Below are positions 1-5,516 of a stretch of DNA of 5,516 nucleotides, one piece after another; position 1 is the first letter of the stretch, and each line of letters starts with the position of its first letter. Made by a program: the position numbers and the translations under genes. The DNA is from Phycisphaerae bacterium (GTDB lineage: Bacteria > Planctomycetota > Phycisphaerae > Phycisphaerales > UBA1924). Below the pieces are notes generated by a model, which worked only from the letters and a program-made list of their open reading frames with translations, was not told where the DNA came from and did not search any database. The DNA lies in assembly GCA_016794945.1 (NCBI GenBank), contig JAEUIX010000055.1, forward strand, positions 1 through 5,516, written 5' to 3'.

Positions 1-2
1 CA

Positions 3-10
3 GGAAAGGA
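3..10 (+). promoter_or_regulatory. Ribosome-binding site of the transketolase gene
   Basis: A purine-rich GGAAAGGA lies 7 nt before the ATG at 18, which fits Shine-Dalgarno spacing and supports that start. The promoter, if there is one here, lies left of the window. Confidence 0.75.
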
Positions 11-17
11 CGCTGCC

Positions 18-1985
18 ATGTCATTCGAAGCCGCCGTGCATGCCCAGGCCATTGAGCTTGACCGGATGTCCATCGAGATGACCGCCGCCGCCGGCAGCGG
101 GCACCCCTCCACGTCCATGTCGCTCGGCCACATCGTGACGGTCCTCATGTTCTCCACCATGCGCTGGAGCCCGGATTACCCCGATTACCCCACCAGCGAT
201 CGCCTGGTCCTCAGCGAAGGCCACGCGGTTCCCATCGTCTACGCCGCCTGCGCCAAGCTGGGCGTCATGGTCGGCAAGGACCCCGAGAACCGCCGGCGGC
301 TGACGGTCGAGGACCTGGCCAAGCTCCGAGACGCCGCCAGCGAGCTCGACGGCCACCCCAACCCGATGGAGGGGTTCCCCTTCTTCGACGCGGCGACCGG
401 CTCGCTGGGTCAGGGCCTGTCGGTCGCGGCCGGGCTGGCCGAGGCGGCCAAGCTCGACGGACTGGACCGGCGGATCTTCTGCATCATCGGCGACGGTGAA
501 TCGCGCGAGGGGCAGATCTCCGAAGCCCTGGACTACATCGCCGAGCGGCGGCTGACCAACGTCCTGCCCATCTTCAACTGCAACGAGTACGGCCAGGCCG
601 ACCGCGTGAGCAAGCAGCAGTCGTCCAAGGTGATCGCGGCCAAGCTCACCGCCTACGGCTTCAAGGTCCTCGAGATCGACGGGCACGACCCCAAGCAGAT
701 CAAGGCGGCGTTCGACGAGTTCTGCAAGAACAGCGGCACCTTCGACCAGCCGATCGCCCTGGTGGCCCGCACGGTCAAGGGGTGGGGCTCCTCCACGATG
801 AGCGGCTCGGGCTGGCACGGCAAGCCGGCGACGGGCGACGCGATGGCCAAGGCACTGGCCGAACTGGACGAGAAGCGCGTCGAACTGACCAGCAGCCTGG
901 TGTCGAGCGACTCGTTCGAGATCCAGCCGCCGGCCGAGTACAAGCCGCGCGAGCAGCGCCAGGGCGAGATGGTCCCGCTGGGCGAGATCGCCCGGAAGTT
1001 CGACATGGTGACGGCGCTGCAGACGGGCAAGATGGCGACGCGCCGGGCCTACGGCGTGGCGCTGCGGGCCCTGGGGCACGCCAACGACCGCGTGGTGGCG
1101 CTCGACGCCGACGTGAGCAACTCCACGTTCGCCGACATGTTCAAGAAGGACTCGACGTTGGCGTCGCGGTTCTTCGAGTGCAAGATCGCCGAGCAGAACA
1201 TGGTGTCGGTCGGCGCGGGGCTTTCCGCCGCCGGCAAGGTGCCGTTCGTCTCGACCTTCGCGAAGTTCGTGACCCGCGCGTACGACCAGATCGAGATGGC
1301 CATCAACAGCGGGGCGAACCTGAAGATCGTCGGCTCGCACGCCGGCATCACCCTCGCCGCCGACGGCCCCAGCCAGATGTCGCTGCCCGACCTGGCGTGG
1401 TTCCGCGCCTTCTCGACCACCCGCGACCACCGCGGCAACCCCGCCTGCTACATCCTCCAGCCCGCCGACGCCTACGCCGCGTACGCCCTGACGCACGCCA
1501 TGGCCGAGTACGAGGGCGCCTGCTACATGCGCACGCTGCGGAACGACACCGAGTTCATCTACAACGACCAGACCGCCTTCAACCTGGGCGGCTTCGAGGT
1601 GCTGTCCGAGGGGCGCGACGTGCTGCTGTGCGCCGCCGGCGCCATGGTGCACGAGGCCAACAAGGCTCTGGACGCGCTGGACAAGGCCGGCATCTCGGCG
1701 ACGCTGGTCGACCTGTACTCGCTGCCGTTCGACACCGACGCGCTGCTGGACATCGCCAACAACAACGGCGGCTACATCGTCACCATCGAGGACAACTACG
1801 GCGGCGGCATCGGCGCCGCAGTGGCCGACGCCCTGACCGGCTCGGGCGACGCGTTCACCCTCCGGCAGATGTACGTCCGGCGCATCCCCAAGAGCGCCCG
1901 CACCCCCGACGAGGTGCTCAAGATGTGCGGCCTGAGCGCCGCCGACATCGTGGCCGAGACCATGAAGCTGTTGCAGGTGGCCTGA
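18..1985 (+). CDS. tkt: Transketolase, animal-type (complete, 655 aa)
   Basis: Thiamine-diphosphate enzyme of the cytoplasmic non-oxidative pentose phosphate pathway, moving two-carbon ketol units between sugar phosphates. Three family domains are visible. The N-terminal ThDP-binding domain has GSGHP (26-30), SEGHA (66-70), DGHP (111-114), TGSLGQG (127-133), the GDGE diphosphate/metal motif (158-161) with N187 downstream, and WHGKP (266-270). The pyrimidine-binding domain has ATRRAYG (340-346), NSTF (368-371), the probable catalytic Glu392 in IAEQNM, and SHAG (440-443) followed by DGPSQMSL. A C-terminal transketolase domain begins near 525. DGHP/TGSLGQGL, IAEQNMVS and DGPSQM resemble animal transketolase (human TKT as I remember it) more than the E. 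coli/yeast form. The length of 655 aa lies between the two types. The usual GEDGP reads AADGP (447-451); the Asp is kept. The start is supported by the upstream ribosome-binding site. No intact partner gene is in the window, so operon membership is unknown. Function is near certain. Confidence 0.96.
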   Translation: MSFEAAVHAQAIELDRMSIEMTAAAGSGHPSTSMSLGHIVTVLMFSTMRWSPDYPDYPTSDRLVLSEGHAVPIVYAACAKLGVMVGKDPENRRRLTVEDLAKLRDAASELDGHPNPMEGFPFFDAATGSLGQGLSVAAGLAEAAKLDGLDRRIFCIIGDGESREGQISEALDYIAERRLTNVLPIFNCNEYGQADRVSKQQSSKVIAAKLTAYGFKVLEIDGHDPKQIKAAFDEFCKNSGTFDQPIALVARTVKGWGSSTMSGSGWHGKPATGDAMAKALAELDEKRVELTSSLVSSDSFEIQPPAEYKPREQRQGEMVPLGEIARKFDMVTALQTGKMATRRAYGVALRALGHANDRVVALDADVSNSTFADMFKKDSTLASRFFECKIAEQNMVSVGAGLSAAGKVPFVSTFAKFVTRAYDQIEMAINSGANLKIVGSHAGITLAADGPSQMSLPDLAWFRAFSTTRDHRGNPACYILQPADAYAAYALTHAMAEYEGACYMRTLRNDTEFIYNDQTAFNLGGFEVLSEGRDVLLCAAGAMVHEANKALDALDKAGISATLVDLYSLPFDTDALLDIANNNGGYIVTIEDNYGGGIGAAVADALTGSGDAFTLRQMYVRRIPKSARTPDEVLKMCGLSAADIVAETMKLLQVA

Positions 1986-2035
1986 GCCGGGCCGACGCCC
2001 GCACCGCTGGTGCGCCTGCACAACCCGCCCAACGA

Positions 2036-2067
2036 ACAAGGCCCGGGACGCGCGTCCCGGGCCTTGT
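2036..2067. terminator. Bidirectional terminator palindrome between convergent genes
   Basis: A perfect 32-nt palindrome: the 16-nt left arm (2036-2051) is the exact reverse complement of the right arm (2052-2067), with the CGCG centre able to form the loop. It lies 50 nt past the transketolase stop and 29 nt past the stop of the minus-strand gene, where a shared terminator is expected. The stem is GC-rich and flanked by short A-rich and T-rich ends (AACAAG on the left, TTGTCATTT on the right), but a true long U tract is missing, so efficiency is uncertain. A smaller hairpin (6-bp stem, 3-nt loop) is at 2000-2014 in the same gap and may be incidental. Confidence 0.8.
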
Positions 2068-2096
2068 CATTTGGTCGATCGATCCCGGGCGGCGCC

Positions 2097-2600
2097 TTAC
2101 GGGCAGCCCTGGAAGAACAGCTGCACGAACAGGTCGAAGTCCGACCCGGTGATGAACGAGTCGGGCGGGCCCGAGCCGCTGCCGTCGGTCAGGTCGGCGA
2201 TGTACGGGCCGTTGGGCGCCGGCCGGCGGACTTCCTGGAAGAACGCCGTGATGAACACGTCGAAGTCGATGCCCGTGATGAAGCCGTCCGGCCCGTCGAT
2301 CAGGGGCTGCGCGCTGCCCTCGGTCGCCACGTCGGCGCCGTTGCACGCACGCGGGCCCACCGGGATGGCCCAGAAGCCGCCCGAGAGCGTGAACGTGCCG
2401 CCGGACATCACGCCGGCGTCGGGCTGGCCGATGGTGCCCGACAGCTCAAAGACGCCGCCGGTGCTCTTGCCACCGCCGCCGTCGACCGTGTTCCACGACA
2501 GGTCGAACCCCCCGCCGGATTGCGCCCGCGCCGTGCCGACGCCGGCGAACATCGCCGCCAACGCCGCCGCAGAACAGGCCAGCATCTTGATCACGCGCAT
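2097..2600 (-). CDS. Small secreted protein with C-terminal GC-type dockerin-like domain (complete, 167 aa)
   Basis: No enzymatic function is recognised. Residues 1-26 are a Sec signal peptide: positive start (MRVIK), hydrophobic Ala-rich core, and a probable cut after ARA26 before Gln27. Residues about 32-78 form a Gly-rich, probably beta-stranded domain with [13 protein letters not shown] (51-63) and [11 protein letters not shown] (67-77), a motif pair I recall in short exported proteins of planctomycetes and related bacteria. From Cys86 to Cys166-Pro167 is the dockerin-like module with two degenerate EF-hand-like loops, [11 protein letters not shown] (104-114) and [11 protein letters not shown] (146-156); calcium binding is plausible, not shown. 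The two Cys could form a disulfide. The frame ends cleanly in GCP-TAA. The ATG is supported by a strong Shine-Dalgarno sequence and candidate promoter. The tail is about 76% identical (62/82, hand count) to that of the upstream gene, so the two are relatives in tandem. Likely exported and attached to or exposed on the cell envelope (inference). Confidence 0.88.
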   Translation of the reverse strand: MRVIKMLACSAAALAAMFAGVGTARAQSGGGFDLSWNTVDGGGGKSTGGVFELSGTIGQPDAGVMSGGTFTLSGGFWAIPVGPRACNGADVATEGSAQPLIDGPDGFITGIDFDVFITAFFQEVRRPAPNGPYIADLTDGSGSGPPDSFITGSDFDLFVQLFFQGCP

Positions 2601-5516
2601 ACAGCACCTCCAAGCCGGTGTTCAGCGTACCACGGTCCCGCAGGGACACAAGCGCGGCGGCGAAGCAGCTCCGGCACCCCTTCAGTGCGACATCCCCGAT
2701 CGGCAGGGCCAGACGCACGCAGCGATTTGCTCCCGTACAGAACCAGAACCGGGAGCGGAAGACCGGCACCGGTCATTCGGCCCGCGTCACGACAAACCCC
2801 CGGGGGCCGGGCCCCGGGGGTTGATCGATGCCGCGATGTTCGACCGGTCGAGGGGCAGCCGGCGAAGAACTTCACAATGAAGAAGTCGAAGTCCGAACCG
2901 GTGATGAAACCGTCGGGCCCGCCGGTGCCGTCGCCGTCGGTCAGGTCGGCGATGAACGGGCCTGTGCCGGCCGGCCGGCGGATCTCCTGGAAGAAGGCCT
3001 GCACGAAGACGTCGAAGTCGGTGCCGGTGATGAAGCCGTCCGGACCATCGACGAACGGCTGCGGGCTGCCCTCGGTCGCCACGTCGGCCGGGTTGCATCC
3101 GACCGGGGCGGCGGGGTTCCCCAGCGTGCCGTCGGCGTTGAGCCGTGCCGCGGCGATGTCCTGGCCCGACGGGTTGCCCCAGCCGTAGGTGAGCATGGCG
3201 AAGCCCTGGGTGCTGAGCGCTGCGGCCAGGCGGCTCTTGTCGGTGCCGCCGTCGTTGTTGACGTCGACGGCCCAGGGGATCGACTGGTCGGCGTTGACGC
3301 GGGCGGCGCGGATGACGCGGGTCACCGGCCCCGTGGTGATCATGTACGCCACGATGCAGTCATTGCCGAGCGTAAGGCAGTTGACGAACGACGGCTGCGG
3401 CGAGCCGACGGCGAACAGGGCGCGCGAGGCCGAGCCCCACAGAAGCGCCCCGGTGGAGTCGATCTTCTGCACCACCACGTTGTTGTCGGTGTTGGTGGTC
3501 GCGCTGTTGGCCTCGGAGCTGGCGATGAAGTACGCGCCGCTGGGGGCGTCGTAGGAGAGCGAGGCGCTCAGGCGCCCGCGCCCCGGGGTGGCGCCGGTCG
3601 TGGGCAGTGGCGCGGCGAACTTGAGCGCGCCGTTGGCCAGCACGTGCTGGAGGTAGGCGTTGCGGGAGCCGACGGACTCGTACCAGGCGAAGCAGACGCC
3701 GCCGGCGCCGTCGGCGAGCATGGTGGGGAAATAGCCGTTCTGGATGCTGGCGGTCGGCGACGGGCCGTAGACATTGAACGGCGCGCCGCCGTTCCACTGC
3801 TGGACGCCGGAGAGATCGAACTTCTGCACGGCCAGCCCCTTGGTCGTGGTCGTGGGGCTGATGCCCGACGCCCGAACCCACAGCACGGCGAACCCGCCCG
3901 TGACGGGCTTGATGTCGCAGATCGCCAGGTAGCGGCCCGCCTCCGTGACGGAGACGCCGGCGCCGGCCCACAGGGGCGTGCCGTCGGCATCGAGCCGCTG
4001 CAGGACGAACGACTGCGGGCTGGTGCTGGTGCTGTACCCGACGGCGTACGTGCCGTCGGCCAGCTGCGCGATGACGGGGTTGGTGTTCGTGCCCGTGTTG
4101 CTGCTGATCGTGCGCTTCCACAGGCGCACGCCCGCGGCCGAGAACTTGCTGACGGAGATCTGCCCGAAGCTGACGAACGGCTGCTCGGTCTGGTCGTTGT
4201 GCGCGATCACGGCGCTGCCGTCGGCCGCCGTGATGATCGAGGCGCCCAGCACCTGGGTGTTGTCCAAATCGCACACCTGCACGCCGTTGTGCGGCCACTG
4301 CTCGTTGCCCTGCGCGTCGAGCCGCTGCAGGTGCAGGTCGTAGAAGCCCAGCTCCTGGCCCCCGAACAACACGGTGTTGGACCGCGCCGCGTCGTACGCC
4401 ATCGCGGGGCCGAGGCGCGACGTCGGCGTGCTGGGCTTGCTCGCCCAGTTCGTACCGCTCCATTCGAACGCGCTGCCCAGGTTGAACGATCCGCCGAAGC
4501 CGCCGTAGATCAGCACGCGCTGGCCCCCGGCCGTGAAGCTGTTGGCCATGGCGAACTCCCGGCGCGCCGCTGGCTGCGTGGCCGGCGCCTGCGAGGCCCA
4601 AGCCGTGCCGTCGTAAAGCCACGTGTCCTGCAGGATGTTGCCGCCCGCGTCCTCTCCCGCGAAGAGCATGGTCCGGCCGCTGACCGGGTCGAACGCCATG
4701 CCGTGGGCCGAGCGCGCGCCGGGCGTGCCCGCGGGGCTGGCCTGCGTCCAGGCCGTGCCGTTCCACTCCCAGGTGTCGCCGAGCGCGCCGGATCCGTCGC
4801 GCCCGCCGAACAGCACCACCACCTGCCGCGCCGAGTCGTACGCCATGGCGTGTGACCAGCGGGCGCCGGGGCTGGTCGCCGGCGCGGCCTGGGTCCATGC
4901 CGTGCCGTTGTACGTCCAGGTGTCGCCCAGGCCGTTGCTCCCGTCCGACCCGCCGAACAGCACCACCACCTGCCGCGCGGCGTCGTAGACCATCGCCGCC
5001 TGCTGGCGGGCCGAGGGTCCGGGGGTGTTGACCGCAGACCAGGCGGTGCCGTTCCACTCCCAGGTATCTGCCAACAGGCCCGAGGCGGCCGCGCCCCCGA
5101 ACATGACCACACGGGACCGGCCCGAGTCGTTCGACATCGCGTGGCGGAAACGAGCCGCCGGGCCCCCGACCGCGGCGCGGGTCCAGGCGGTGCCGTTCCA
5201 TGTCCAGGTGTCGGCCTTGATGTTGGTGCTGCCGTTATCAAACCAGGTGATGTACGCGCCGCCGTCATTGGCGGGCGAGATCTTCGGCACGGCTTGCTCC
5301 CCGAGCCGGTCGGCGACTCGGAAGTTCGTGGCCGGGTCGCTGGACCACTGGGCGCTGGCCGCCGCGGCCGGGGCCAGCAGGCCCGCGGCGGCCGCGCCGC
5401 CGAACATCACCACGCGGGCGCGGGTCGAGTCGTTCGCGATCGAGTGCCGGTAGCGTGCCGCGGGACCGCTGACCGCTGCGCGGGTCCAGGCGGTGCCGTT
5501 CCAGGTCCACGTGTCG
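2591..5516 (-). CDS. Large chimeric kelch / beta-propeller / GC-type dockerin-like secreted protein; 5' end outside the window, stop possibly lost
   Basis: Open from the right edge to TGA at 2593-2591 (974 full codons; the true start is beyond 5516). Order in the protein: one kelch-like repeat (5372-5515); 53 codons resembling the end of a signal peptide ([12 protein letters not shown]) plus the mature start of another exported protein (5213-5371); six kelch-like repeats (4346-5212); about 414 residues with recurrent LQRLDAxGxxxW motifs, likely a beta-propeller (3104-4345); the dockerin-like tail Cys to Gly-Cys-Pro (2852-3097). The small downstream gene has TAA after GCP, but here the next codon is TCG (2851-2849) and 86 codons follow through a terminator-like hairpin, with composition like non-coding DNA. 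The GTG/ATG codons at 5413-5405 are unlikely starts: no Shine-Dalgarno sequence, and the kelch homology continues upstream of them. No catalytic motif is seen; a surface binding or adhesive role is a guess. The real coding end is probably near 2852. Confidence 0.8.
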   Translation of the reverse strand, partial: DTWTWNGTAWTRAAVSGPAARYRHSIANDSTRARVVMFGGAAAAGLLAPAAAASAQWSSDPATNFRVADRLGEQAVPKISPANDGGAYITWFDNGSTNIKADTWTWNGTAWTRAAVGGPAARFRHAMSNDSGRSRVVMFGGAAASGLLADTWEWNGTAWSAVNTPGPSARQQAAMVYDAARQVVVLFGGSDGSNGLGDTWTYNGTAWTQAAPATSPGARWSHAMAYDSARQVVVLFGGRDGSGALGDTWEWNGTAWTQASPAGTPGARSAHGMAFDPVSGRTMLFAGEDAGGNILQDTWLYDGTAWASQAPATQPAARREFAMANSFTAGGQRVLIYGGFGGSFNLGSAFEWSGTNWASKPSTPTSRLGPAMAYDAARSNTVLFGGQELGFYDLHLQRLDAQGNEQWPHNGVQVCDLDNTQVLGASIITAADGSAVIAHNDQTEQPFVSFGQISVSKFSAAGVRLWKRTISSNTGTNTNPVIAQLADGTYAVGYSTSTSPQSFVLQRLDADGTPLWAGAGVSVTEAGRYLAICDIKPVTGGFAVLWVRASGISPTTTTKGLAVQKFDLSGVQQWNGGAPFNVYGPSPTASIQNGYFPTMLADGAGGVCFAWYESVGSRNAYLQHVLANGALKFAAPLPTTGATPGRGRLSASLSYDAPSGAYFIASSEANSATTNTDNNVVVQKIDSTGALLWGSASRALFAVGSPQPSFVNCLTLGNDCIVAYMITTGPVTRVIRAARVNADQSIPWAVDVNNDGGTDKSRLAAALSTQGFAMLTYGWGNPSGQDIAAARLNADGTLGNPAAPVGCNPADVATEGSPQPFVDGPDGFITGTDFDVFVQAFFQEIRRPAGTGPFIADLTDGDGTGGPDGFITGSDFDFFIVKFFAGCPSTGRTSRHRSTPGARPPGVCRDAGRMTGAGLPLPVLVLYGSKSLRASGPADRGCRTEGVPELLRRRACVPAGPWYAEHRLGGAVCA
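2606..2611 (-). promoter_or_regulatory. Ribosome-binding site of the small dockerin gene
   Basis: On the minus strand GGAGGT lies 5 nt before the ATG at 2600-2598. This near-consensus Shine-Dalgarno sequence fixes the start. It lies inside the tail end of the upstream large frame, whose TGA (2593-2591) falls just after this ATG in another frame. Confidence 0.85.
2624..2651 (-). promoter_or_regulatory. Candidate sigma70-like promoter for the small dockerin gene
   Basis: On the minus strand TTGTGT (2651-2646) and TACGCT (2629-2624) are separated by 16 nt, and a TG one base ahead of the -10 box gives an extended -10. Transcription would begin near 2617, leaving a short leader that still holds the Shine-Dalgarno sequence. 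The match is moderate and was found by eye in GC-rich DNA, so it remains a candidate. It implies the gene can be expressed independently of the large gene upstream. Confidence 0.45.
2761..2774. repeat. Short inverted repeat (possible operator)
   Basis: GACCGG-CA-CCGGTC is a perfect 6-bp dyad with a 2-bp centre. It lies between the hairpin at 2795-2822 and the candidate promoter of the small dockerin gene, about 110 nt upstream of its -35. It could bind a dimeric regulator, but a 6-bp dyad is not rare in GC-rich DNA. Confidence 0.25.
2795..2822 (-). terminator. Putative terminator hairpin after the dockerin module of the large gene
   Basis: Two 11-nt arms (2795-2805 and 2812-2822) pair perfectly around a 6-nt loop: AACCCCCGGGG on the left and its exact complement on the right. 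In minus-strand RNA the stem is followed by TTTGT, a weak U-rich end. It begins 29 nt past the codon for the last expected residue of the large gene (Pro ending at 2852), the usual place for a terminator. As written, however, the large reading frame continues through it. Confidence 0.7.
2852..3097 (-). repeat. GC-type dockerin-like module, copy of that at 2100-2345
   Basis: 82 residues from Cys to Gly-Cys-Pro with loops [11 protein letters not shown] and [11 protein letters not shown]. It aligns without gaps to the last 82 residues of the small downstream gene (2100-2345), with 62 identical positions by hand count. Both copies have Asp-Gly/Ser at positions 5-6 and Asp at position 12 of a dockerin/EF-hand loop, but lack the usual Asp at 1 and Asn at 3, so the loops are degenerate. 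Confidence 0.8.
3104..4345 (-). other. Probable second beta-propeller-like region with LQRLDxxGxxxW repeats
   Basis: About 414 residues of one reading frame with about eight copies of a strand motif: [61 protein letters not shown], a diverged [43 protein letters not shown] and [13 protein letters not shown]. Each is preceded by a hydrophobic stretch such as GSAVIAH, GTYAVGY or GGFAVLW. The spacing of about 45 to 65 residues suggests propeller blades. [10 protein letters not shown] stretch (3239-3265) resembles a calcium loop but occurs only once. Ligand and function are unknown. Confidence 0.6.
4346..5212 (-). repeat. Six tandem kelch-like repeats in the large protein
   Basis: Units of 43 to 51 residues begin near 5212, 5068, 4924, 4777, 4627 and 4474 with DTWxWNGTAW or a variant. 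They contain P-x-A-R-x-x-x-A-M-x-Y-D in the middle and end in VVLFGG plus a short turn. The W-NGT-W, Ala-Met and double-Gly pattern is typical of kelch/galactose-oxidase-type blades, each unit being one four-stranded blade. Units 1 to 4 are the most regular; unit 6 ([10 protein letters not shown]) is degenerate. Six or seven blades would close one propeller, so unit 0 may belong to the same fold. Units 2 and 3 share an exact 30-nt block (4949-4978 and 4802-4831). Confidence 0.85.
5213..5371 (-). other. Signal-peptide end and mature N-terminus segment splitting the kelch array
   Basis: 53 codons, in frame, with no kelch features. The first residues (PAAAASA) together with the preceding GLLA look like the hydrophobic end of a Sec signal peptide with an ASA/Q cleavage site. 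The following [14 protein letters not shown] and [13 protein letters not shown] resemble the mature start of exported Phycisphaerales proteins whose sequence normally continues with a [13 protein letters not shown] motif (recollection, not a search). That continuation is found in this frame only after the kelch array, at 4345. Confidence 0.65.
5372..5515 (-). repeat. Kelch-like repeat unit 0 (at window edge, separated from the rest of the array)
   Basis: 48 codons beginning [10 protein letters not shown] and ending [14 protein letters not shown]. It matches unit 1 (5069-5212), with about 24 mismatches in 144 nt (about 83% identity, hand count) and an exact shared 26-nt block (5478-5503 and 5175-5200). 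Resemblance stops immediately after the shared GLLA. More units may lie to the right of the window. Confidence 0.85.

Noticed and set aside
21..2039. Long minus-strand frame of 672 codons opposite the transketolase
   Set aside because: It is antisense to an unmistakable transketolase. Its translation is Gly/Val/Arg/His-rich with no motif, as expected of a shadow frame in GC-rich DNA.
2572..2600. Lipobox (MLAC) in the small secreted protein
   Set aside because: The Cys is residue 9, before most of the hydrophobic core, and the -3 residue is Met. The ARA/Q site after residue 26 fits a normal Sec signal peptide far better.
2010..4855. Long plus-strand frames (2010-3188, 2071-2880, 2828-4855) opposite the dockerin genes
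   Set aside because: Arg/Ala/Pro/Gly-rich translations lacking recognisable domains, overlapping convincing minus-strand repeats and motifs; shadows.
3360..5268. Other minus-strand frames (3360-5201, 4510-5268)
   Set aside because: They are frame-shifted readings of the kelch and propeller repeats, dominated by Arg and Ala; their own apparent repetition comes from the underlying repeat DNA.
5405..5413. GTG-GTG-ATG as the true start of the large protein, giving [20 protein letters not shown] as a signal peptide
   Set aside because: No Shine-Dalgarno sequence lies upstream and clear kelch homology continues in frame to the window edge. Not fully excluded, because the preceding Arg residues plus the hydrophobic run would make a passable signal peptide.
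4346..5515. Regular repeats as a CRISPR array or mobile element
   Set aside because: Units are about 144-150 nt, diverged, in frame and encode kelch-like blades. There are no short identical repeats with unique spacers, no terminal inverted repeats and no transposase.

Overview
This GC-rich window (roughly two thirds G+C by eye) looks like chromosomal DNA of a planctomycete, most likely of the class Phycisphaerae. The main pointer is that both minus-strand genes end in the same ~82-residue module, which starts at a Cys-Asn, carries two D-G-F-I-T-G-x-D-F-D-like loops and finishes in Gly-Cys-Pro. This matches what I recall as the 'GC-type dockerin' C-terminus, common on secreted proteins of Phycisphaerales. 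The lineage call is inference and rests mostly on that module.

Layout, left to right. A complete transketolase gene (18-1985, plus strand) sits behind a good ribosome-binding site. A perfect 32-nt palindrome (2036-2067) lies in the gap where it converges on the minus-strand genes and probably terminates both sides. Next on the minus strand is a small complete secreted protein (2097-2600) with a signal peptide, a short beta-rich domain and the dockerin-like tail; it has its own strong Shine-Dalgarno sequence and a candidate promoter. A second GC-rich hairpin (2795-2822) separates it from a very large minus-strand reading frame that fills the rest of the window and runs off the right edge (2591-5516).

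The large frame is the unusual part. Read in its own 5'->3' direction it contains one kelch-like repeat, then 53 codons that look like the end of a signal peptide plus the start of a different secreted protein, then six more kelch-like repeats, then about 414 residues with repeated 'LQRLDAxGxxxW' motifs, then the dockerin-like tail. It looks like two proteins interleaved in one frame. In addition, the stop codon expected after the terminal Gly-Cys-Pro is absent. The frame runs 86 codons further, through the putative terminator, and ends overlapping the start of the next gene. These oddities could reflect real domain shuffling with stop loss, or errors in an assembly of repetitive sequence; the sequence alone does not decide.

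The transketolase is metabolic (non-oxidative pentose phosphate pathway) and has no evident functional link to the two secreted, probably surface or envelope-associated, dockerin-like proteins. I see no tRNA, rRNA, CRISPR array, insertion sequence or phage gene.
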